DNA of 64,000 bases. Source: Nonomuraea jiangxiensis. Lineage in GTDB: Bacteria; Actinomycetota; Actinomycetes; Streptosporangiales; Streptosporangiaceae. The position numbers were made by a program, and so were the translations under genes. Below the pieces are notes generated by a model. That model did not search any database and was not told the origin of the DNA. It saw nothing but the letters and a program-made list of their open reading frames with translations. Position 1 is the stretch's first letter, and each line of letters starts with the position of its first letter. The stretch covers positions 1 through 64,000 of the forward strand of contig NZ_FNDJ01000014.1 in NCBI RefSeq assembly GCF_900099965.1, in the 5' to 3' direction. Shown piece after piece: positions 58,568-64,000 of the stretch.

Positions 58568-59247
58568 CCGTGGTGGTGAGGCTGGCGGAGGTGACCCGCG
58601 AGCATGGCGACGTGCGCGCGCTGAAGGGGGTGAACCTGGAGGTCGCGGCGGGTGAGCTGGTCGCGGTCATGGGCCCGTCGGGCTCGGGCAAGTCGACGCT
58701 GCTCAACCTGGCCGGCGGGCTCGACCGGCCGACCTCGGGCACCGTGACGGTCGAGGGCGCGGACCTGGCGACGGTGAAGGACCTGGCCGCCTTCCGGCGT
58801 ACCAGCGTCGGGTACGTCTTCCAGGACCTCAACCTGATCCCGTCCCTGACGGCCGCCGAGAACGTGATGCTGCCCAGGGAGCTGGACGGCGTGCGCCAGG
58901 GCCGGGCCCGCGCCGAGGCACTGGCCGTGCTGGAGGAGGTGGGGGCGGCCGAGGTCGCCGGCCGCTTCCCCGAGGAGCTGTCCGGCGGCCAGCGCCAGCG
59001 GGTCGCCATCGCCAGGGCGCTGGCCGGTGAGCGGCGGCTGCTGCTGGCCGACGAGCCCACCGGCGCGCTCGACACGGCCACCGGCGACGCGATCCTGCAA
59101 CTGCTGCGCGCCCGCTGCGACGCGGGCGTGGCGGTGCTGCTCGTCACCCACGAGCCCCGCTACGCCGCCTGGGCCGACCGGGTGGTCTACCTGCGCGACG
59201 GCCTGATCGTGGAGTCCACCTCCGTGCGGCTGGAGAGCGCCAGATGA
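58564..59247 (+). CDS. ABC transporter ATP-binding protein (MacB/LolD type)
   Basis: A 227-residue ATPase. Walker A GPSGSGKST is at about 39-47, Q-loop in VFQDLNL, signature LSGGQRQRVAIARAL at about 140-154, Walker B LLLADEP, and the H-switch in LVTHEP. The sequence type is that of exporters with FtsX-like permeases. ATGA overlaps occur at both ends, so PadR, ATPase and permease are one translationally coupled operon. Confidence 0.95.
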   Translation: MTVVVRLAEVTREHGDVRALKGVNLEVAAGELVAVMGPSGSGKSTLLNLAGGLDRPTSGTVTVEGADLATVKDLAAFRRTSVGYVFQDLNLIPSLTAAENVMLPRELDGVRQGRARAEALAVLEEVGAAEVAGRFPEELSGGQRQRVAIARALAGERRLLLADEPTGALDTATGDAILQLLRARCDAGVAVLLVTHEPRYAAWADRVVYLRDGLIVESTSVRLESAR

Positions 59248-61829
59248 GCGCCTTCCTGGCCGCGCTGCGGCTCTCCCGCAGGGACGCGCTGCGCTTCAGG
59301 GGCCGCAGCGCACTGATCATGGTCATGATCGGCCTGCCCGTGCTGGTCGTCACAGCGGTGCTCACCGGCGCCGCCACCACGGACCTCACCCCGCAGGAGA
59401 AGCTGGACTCCATGCTCGGCGCGGCGGACGCGCGCCTGACCGTCTCCCGCTTCCGCCCTACGGACCAGTATTACCACGGTGAGTTCGACGTTCCACCGCC
59501 CACGTCGCGAGAGCGCGGGCCGTGGACGGAGGCCGAGGTCCACACCCTGCTCGACGGCCGCCTGCTCCGCTACCAGACCGATGTCGTGGACGCCCGCCTG
59601 GCGGACGGCTACGACCAGGTGGACGTGCTGGAGGTGGACCTGCGGGACCCGATGACGCGCGGGATGCGCCCGCTGGTGCGGGGCAGGTTCGCCGCCGCGC
59701 CGGGCGAGGTCGCGGTGTCCCCCGCACTGCTCGACCGGGGCGTGCGGCTGGGCGGCACGATCACACTGGCCGGGCGGGATCGGCCGGCGCGGGTGGTCGG
59801 CGTCGTCGAACATCCCAACCGGCCGGGCATCAAGGAGGTCGTCGGCGTACCGGGGAGCCCCCTGCCTGACGGCGGCAGCAGCAGCGGCTGGCTCGCCGAC
59901 ACCCCCGGCCCCGTCAAGCGGGCGGACATCCGCCGCCTGAACCAGGCGGGAATGGCCGTCAGCTCCCGCAGCGTGATCGAGAGCCCGACGCCGGCTGAGC
60001 TCGGCGAGGATCGGCTGCGGTCACCGGGCCGCGAGGACGACCTGGTCTGGCTCGGCCTCGCGATCGTGATCGTCGTCATGGAGGTCGTGCTGCTGGCGGG
60101 TCCCGCGTTCGCGGTGGGGCTGCGGCGCAGGCGCAGGGAACTGGCGGTGATCGCGGCGCAGGGCGCCTCCGGCCGGCAGCTCAGGACCATCGTGCTCGCC
60201 GACGGCCTGGTGCTCGGCGGCGCGGCGGCGCTGCTCGGGGTGGCCCTGGGCATCGCCGCGGGCCTGCTGGTGGAACCCGTCGTGGCCGCCCGGGCGGACT
60301 GGACGCAGGGCCCCGCCGAGGTGCCATGGTGGCAGGTGCTCGGCGTGGCCGCATTGGGCGTGGTCAGCGGCCTGGTCGCCGCGCTGGTGCCGGCCGTGCA
60401 GGCGGCCCGGCAGAGCCCTGCCGAGCTGCTCGCGGGCCGAGCCGCTGTGGACACCCGGCGCCGCGCGGGCCGTCCCGTGCTCGGGCTCGTGCTGGTGGCG
60501 CTCGGCCTCGGCACGACCTTCTACAGCGTGCGCCACGGGCAGCTCTCCGTGGCGGTGGCCGCCGTGCTGCTCGTACTCGGCCTGGTCGCGCTGATGCAGT
60601 GGCTGGTCCAGGCCACAGGGCGGCTCTCCTCCCGGCTGCCGCTCCCGCTGCGCCTGACCGTCCGCGACGCCTCCCGCCACCGCGTCCGTACGGCCTCCGC
60701 CGCCGCGGCCGTCATGGCCGCCACCATGGGGACGATCACCTTGGGCATCGGCCTCAGCAGCGCCCTGGCCGAGCGGGAGGCGAATCGCGCCGCGCTGGCC
60801 CCGGTGGGCACCCTGGCGATCGGCGGCAGTGACCTGGACGACGCGGAATGGGGACGACTGCGGGCGGAGATCGGCCGGTGGCTTCCCGGCGTGAGCCTGA
60901 TCCCCGGGCTGGGGGTACTGGACGCGCAGGGGAGATCCGTGGACATGAACATCTTCCGGGAGCCAGAGGGCTGCGAGGGCACCCATAAGTGCGACACGCT
61001 CGTGCACAGCTTCATGTTCATGCAGCCGATCGGCGATGAGAGGCTGCTGGCCTTCCTCCAGGGCCGCCATGACCCGCGAGCCGCCGCCGCGCTGGCGGCG
61101 GGCAAGGCCGTGGCGTTCGATCCGGGGCTGGTCCGCGACGGCATGATCGAGATCGAGGCCGTCCGGAGGTTCGGCGATCCGGTGCCGCCCCAGCGGTTCA
61201 AGGTGGCGGCCGTGGTGTCCAGTGGGGCCGAACCCGCGCAGACCGGCGTGTTCCTGCCCCCTTCCGCCGTGACGGCCGCCGGGTTCCGGGTGGCCGAGCG
61301 TGTCGTCTTCGCCCCTCACACGCCGCCCTACCTGGAGCGCCTGGAGCGTGACCTTCGGGCGGTGCAGGACAGCGTTTACGTGCGCGTGGAGCAGCGCTAC
61401 GACGAGACCCGGTTCACGATGCTGCTGGCCCTGCTGGGCGCGTCGATGGTCGTGGTGCTCGGCGGCACGTTCGCGGCCACCGGCCTGGCCGCCGCCGACA
61501 TGCGCCAGGACCTCGACACCATGTCCGCGGTCGGCGGCCCGCCGCGGGTGCGCAGGTTCGTGGTGGCGGGCCAGGCGGCCTACATCGCCGGCCTGGGCGC
61601 CGTGGTCGGGCTGGCCGGCGGCCTGGTGAGCGGTGTGGCCCTGACCTGGCCGATGACGCGGTCGGGCTATCGGGGGCCGGGGGAGGCCCTCTACGACCCC
61701 GGGCCCACGACGATCGACCTTCCCTGGCCGTTCCTGGTCGCGGCGGTGGTGGGGTTGCCGTTGCTGGCCGCGCTGGTGGCGGGGGCGTTCACCCGGACTC
61801 GGCTCGTGCCGGCGCGCCGGGTGGCGTGA
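59244..61829 (+). CDS. FtsX-like ABC transporter permease
   Basis: An 861-residue permease with one N-terminal membrane helix (about 20-45), a first extracellular domain, three or four helices near 265-400 with the FtsX core (RRRRELAVIAAQGASGRQLR), further helices at about 410-460 and 480-505, a second extracellular domain, and three helices at the C-terminus. It should export a drug, peptide or lipid together with the ATPase. The 3' end overlaps the convergent symporter gene by 41 bases. Confidence 0.9.
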   Translation: MSAFLAALRLSRRDALRFRGRSALIMVMIGLPVLVVTAVLTGAATTDLTPQEKLDSMLGAADARLTVSRFRPTDQYYHGEFDVPPPTSRERGPWTEAEVHTLLDGRLLRYQTDVVDARLADGYDQVDVLEVDLRDPMTRGMRPLVRGRFAAAPGEVAVSPALLDRGVRLGGTITLAGRDRPARVVGVVEHPNRPGIKEVVGVPGSPLPDGGSSSGWLADTPGPVKRADIRRLNQAGMAVSSRSVIESPTPAELGEDRLRSPGREDDLVWLGLAIVIVVMEVVLLAGPAFAVGLRRRRRELAVIAAQGASGRQLRTIVLADGLVLGGAAALLGVALGIAAGLLVEPVVAARADWTQGPAEVPWWQVLGVAALGVVSGLVAALVPAVQAARQSPAELLAGRAAVDTRRRAGRPVLGLVLVALGLGTTFYSVRHGQLSVAVAAVLLVLGLVALMQWLVQATGRLSSRLPLPLRLTVRDASRHRVRTASAAAAVMAATMGTITLGIGLSSALAEREANRAALAPVGTLAIGGSDLDDAEWGRLRAEIGRWLPGVSLIPGLGVLDAQGRSVDMNIFREPEGCEGTHKCDTLVHSFMFMQPIGDERLLAFLQGRHDPRAAAALAAGKAVAFDPGLVRDGMIEIEAVRRFGDPVPPQRFKVAAVVSSGAEPAQTGVFLPPSAVTAAGFRVAERVVFAPHTPPYLERLERDLRAVQDSVYVRVEQRYDETRFTMLLALLGASMVVVLGGTFAATGLAAADMRQDLDTMSAVGGPPRVRRFVVAGQAAYIAGLGAVVGLAGGLVSGVALTWPMTRSGYRGPGEALYDPGPTTIDLPWPFLVAAVVGLPLLAALVAGAFTRTRLVPARRVA

Positions 61830-63150
61830 GCCGATACCTCAGGGTGATCAGCACCGAGGCGAAGATGATCAGCGCGGGAACCGTGGTCTGCCCGACGAGG
61901 ACCGCGGTCACCGCGCTGTCCGGCTGCTGGACCGGCCTGCTCGGCTCGGACTCGACGAAGCCGCCCAGCGAGAGGATCACCCCGAAGATCAGCGCGCCGA
62001 ACGAGCTGACCCCGCTCTCGATGGCCGTCCACAACCCGGTCAGCACGCCCGCCCTGCGCTTGCCCGTCCGCGCCGCGTCCACCGCGATCACGTCCGCGAG
62101 CATCGAGAACTGCAGCAGTTGCACCCCGGCGATGCCCACCCCCACCAGCAGGATCACGATGTGCGCGTAGAGCGGGCCGAAGACCGGGGTGGCCATCGCC
62201 AGCGCGGTCCCGCCGCCGAACAGCAGCGCGGCCAGCACCATCGCCCCCCGCTTGTCGAAGCGCTTGGACAGCCACACCCACAGGGGCATGGTCAGCAGCA
62301 TCGGGCCGACCAGCGCGGCGAACAGCGTCTGCGTGGCCTTGGGCGAGCCGATGGTGTAGGCGGCGAAGAACGGCGCCGCGGCCAGCATCATGCTCACCGC
62401 CAGCTGCTGCGTGCAGGCCAGCACCGTGATCCACAGGAAGGGCCGGTTGCCCCTGATCGCGGCCAACTGCTCCCGCCAGCCGCCCCGGTCACCCTCGGAC
62501 GCCCCCGTCATCGGCGCCCGGGCGGTGCCGAAGAACGCGCCGAACATCGACAGCAATAGGATCACCGCGATCGTGGCCGCCATCAGCCGGTAGCTGCCGA
62601 GCGTGCCCTCCTCGCCCTGGCCGGTCACGAGGATCGGCGCCAGCACGCCGCTGATCGCGGTGCCCGCGCCGACGAAGACCATCCGCCACTGCAGCAGCGA
62701 GGTGCGCTCGTGGTAGTCGTGCGTCATCTCGCCGGGCATCGCCTTGTACGGCACCTCGAACAGCGCGTACGCCGTCGCCGTCGCGAGGAAGCACACCCCC
62801 ACGTAGAGGGCGGCGGGCACCCCGGTCAGCGGCGGCCCGGCGAACACCAGGAAGAACGCGATCGGCAACGTGCAGGCCCCCGCCAGCAACCAGGGCCGCC
62901 GCGGGCCCATCCGTGACCTGGTCCGGTCCGACCAGCGGCCGACCAGCGGGTTGATGACCAGGTCCCAGACCTTGGGCGCGGTCACCACCACCCCGGCCAG
63001 CCACGCGGGCACGGCCAGGAAGTTGGTCATGTAGTACAGCAGGAGCAGGCCGGGCACGGCGTTGACCGTGGACGTGCAGAACGACCCCACACCGTAGCCG
63101 AGGCGCACGCTCCTGGGGACCGTGGGCGGGGTCACCGCCGATGCGATCAT
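61789..63150 (-). CDS. GPH-family (MelB-like) cation symporter
   Basis: A 453-residue twelve-helix transporter of the glycoside-pentoside-hexuronide family. The family loop WDLVINPLVGRWSDRTRSRMGPRR is visible in parts (DLVINPLVGRWSDRT, then MGPRRPWLL), with FEVPYKAMPGEMTHDY in helix 4-5. It probably takes up a sugar or glycoside with a cation. The start is uncertain: ATG 63150 places the family N-terminus correctly, ATG 63192 adds 14 residues, and neither has a good ribosome site. Confidence 0.85.
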   Translation of the reverse strand: MIASAVTPPTVPRSVRLGYGVGSFCTSTVNAVPGLLLLYYMTNFLAVPAWLAGVVVTAPKVWDLVINPLVGRWSDRTRSRMGPRRPWLLAGACTLPIAFFLVFAGPPLTGVPAALYVGVCFLATATAYALFEVPYKAMPGEMTHDYHERTSLLQWRMVFVGAGTAISGVLAPILVTGQGEEGTLGSYRLMAATIAVILLLSMFGAFFGTARAPMTGASEGDRGGWREQLAAIRGNRPFLWITVLACTQQLAVSMMLAAAPFFAAYTIGSPKATQTLFAALVGPMLLTMPLWVWLSKRFDKRGAMVLAALLFGGGTALAMATPVFGPLYAHIVILLVGVGIAGVQLLQFSMLADVIAVDAARTGKRRAGVLTGLWTAIESGVSSFGALIFGVILSLGGFVESEPSRPVQQPDSAVTAVLVGQTTVPALIIFASVLITLRYRLTPPGAPARAESG

Positions 63151-63251
63151 GAACCCATTGAAACCGAGCGAGCGCTTGACTGGTAGGCCCATTCGGCGGC
63201 GCGCACGGCAGGGGTCCGGTCACCTGGGCCCCGCCGTACCCGCCGCGTGGG

Positions 63252-63956
63252 TCAGTCCCTCACGTCGGCGCACACCACGTGCGCGCCGATCTCGATCATC
63301 CGGCGCTCGCTGCGCGTGTCCGCCACCCGGGCCATGAGGATCGGCGCCCCGGAGGCGGCGAACTGCGGCAGCCGGGCGCGTACCAGGCGATGCAGATCGC
63401 GGACGACGTCCTCGGCGGCCGTCATGTGCACCTTGACGTGCAGCATGATCCCGGGAGCCCCGGACGCCGTACGGGCCTCGGAGATCCACACGTGGTGCAC
63501 CAGCGGGAAGTCCATCAGCAGGTACGCGATCGCCTGCCGCAGCGCGGGCAGGATCGGATGCGTGCACCGCCGGTACCCGGGGTCCACCTGCTGCATGGGG
63601 CCCGACAGGTGCGGCCGGGGCGCGGGCACCCACGGCAGCGCGGGCGCATCCGTGCTCGGGGGAGCCACCTGGGCCAGCGCGGAGCCGCGGGACACGGTCG
63701 CCATGGCGCCCGTCGCGTAGGCGGCCGGCACGGCCCCCGACAGGACGGGCGTCGGACCTGAGCGCGTCGAGGTGAGGAAGCGCTGGAGGTCATCGATGGG
63801 CACGGCGGCGGCGGCGGGGCCGGCCGCGTCGATCACGATCTCCCGCACGCCGGTGACGCGCTGGATGTCCAGGATGGTGTCGGCGTCGCAGGCCGACAGG
63901 GAATGGCTGCCGCGGTGTCTGGCGTATGTAGCAGGGCCGGTGTAACCGAGGAGCAC
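63252..63956 (-). CDS. Hypothetical protein
   Basis: A 234-residue soluble protein with a GTG start and no recognised domain. An N-terminal alpha/beta part (TILDIQRVTGVREIVIDAAG), a Pro-rich middle (about 95-120) and a C-terminal part with MLHVKVHMTAAEDVVRDLHR are visible. The C-terminal half faintly recalls SseB C-terminal domains, but the match is too weak to use. The start is weakly supported (GGTGA upstream), and a palindrome lies 16 bases before it. Confidence 0.55.
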   Translation of the reverse strand: MLLGYTGPATYARHRGSHSLSACDADTILDIQRVTGVREIVIDAAGPAAAAVPIDDLQRFLTSTRSGPTPVLSGAVPAAYATGAMATVSRGSALAQVAPPSTDAPALPWVPAPRPHLSGPMQQVDPGYRRCTHPILPALRQAIAYLLMDFPLVHHVWISEARTASGAPGIMLHVKVHMTAAEDVVRDLHRLVRARLPQFAASGAPILMARVADTRSERRMIEIGAHVVCADVRD

Positions 63957-63971
63957 TCGGTCACCGGCTTG

Positions 63972-63990
63972 GGTCGTCCCTAGGACGACC
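63972..63990. promoter_or_regulatory. 8-3-8 palindrome upstream of the last gene
   Basis: GGTCGTCC-CTA-GGACGACC is a perfect dyad 15 bases before the GTG at 63956. It may be an operator for that gene or part of a structure that continues past the window edge. Confidence 0.5.
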
Positions 63991-64000
63991 GAACGATCTG

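Overview
The window is very GC-rich, gene-dense chromosomal DNA of an actinomycete. The best guess is a member of the Streptosporangiales (Nonomuraea-like), inferred from protein style and gene order, not from any rRNA. No rRNA, tRNA, CRISPR array, insertion sequence or phage gene was recognised. Many genes seem to be read from leaderless mRNAs, with a TANNNT -10 box 6-8 bases before the start codon.

The backbone is an ancestral actinobacterial core order: etfB-etfA, cysteine desulfurase, mnmA, MBL hydrolase, MetE-like protein, ligA, gatC-gatA-gatB, ilvB-ilvN-ilvC. The same order is known in Mycobacterium tuberculosis (Rv3029c to Rv3001c). Lineage-specific genes sit between these anchors.

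Region by region. 1-7.6 kb: a 26-bp minisatellite, enoyl-CoA hydratase, a PD-(D/E)XK-like protein, a coiled-coil protein coupled to a QueC-like PP-loop enzyme, a DppA-type D-aminopeptidase, a Tat-exported flavin amine oxidase and a YbaK-like deacylase. 7.7-13 kb: three tandem paralogous membrane Ser/Thr kinases. 13-17.5 kb: the ETF operon, an ECF sigma factor with its CU044_5270-type partner, and a HIT gene broken by a frameshift. 17.5-24.6 kb: an MFS exporter with TetR and a perfect 24-bp operator, then the sulfur and tRNA-thiolation genes. 24.6-34.5 kb: ligA, a c-di-GMP enzyme, an ATPase behind a three-copy palindrome array, and gatCAB with a truncated SMC-like ATPase between gatA and gatB. 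34.5-40.4 kb: a minisatellite cluster, then a tripartite tricarboxylate transporter (tctCBA) divergent from a CitA/CitB-type two-component system. 40.4-47.3 kb: a VanW protein, a PQQ-type lipoprotein dehydrogenase, a 2-hydroxyacid dehydrogenase and a second GGDEF-EAL protein. 47.3-50.9 kb: ilvBNC behind a leader-peptide attenuator (peptide contains ILVVL). 51-64 kb: LysR with a PEP mutase-like enzyme, PadR with a siderophore-interacting protein, map, a small secreted protein, a PBP4-type carboxypeptidase, a DUF1707-FHA protein, PadR with an ABC exporter, a GPH symporter and an unknown protein.

Regulatory DNA is unusually readable here. There are several perfect palindromic operators beside their presumed regulators, several strong intergenic hairpins without U-tracts, a complete attenuator, and a pair of overlapping divergent -10 boxes.
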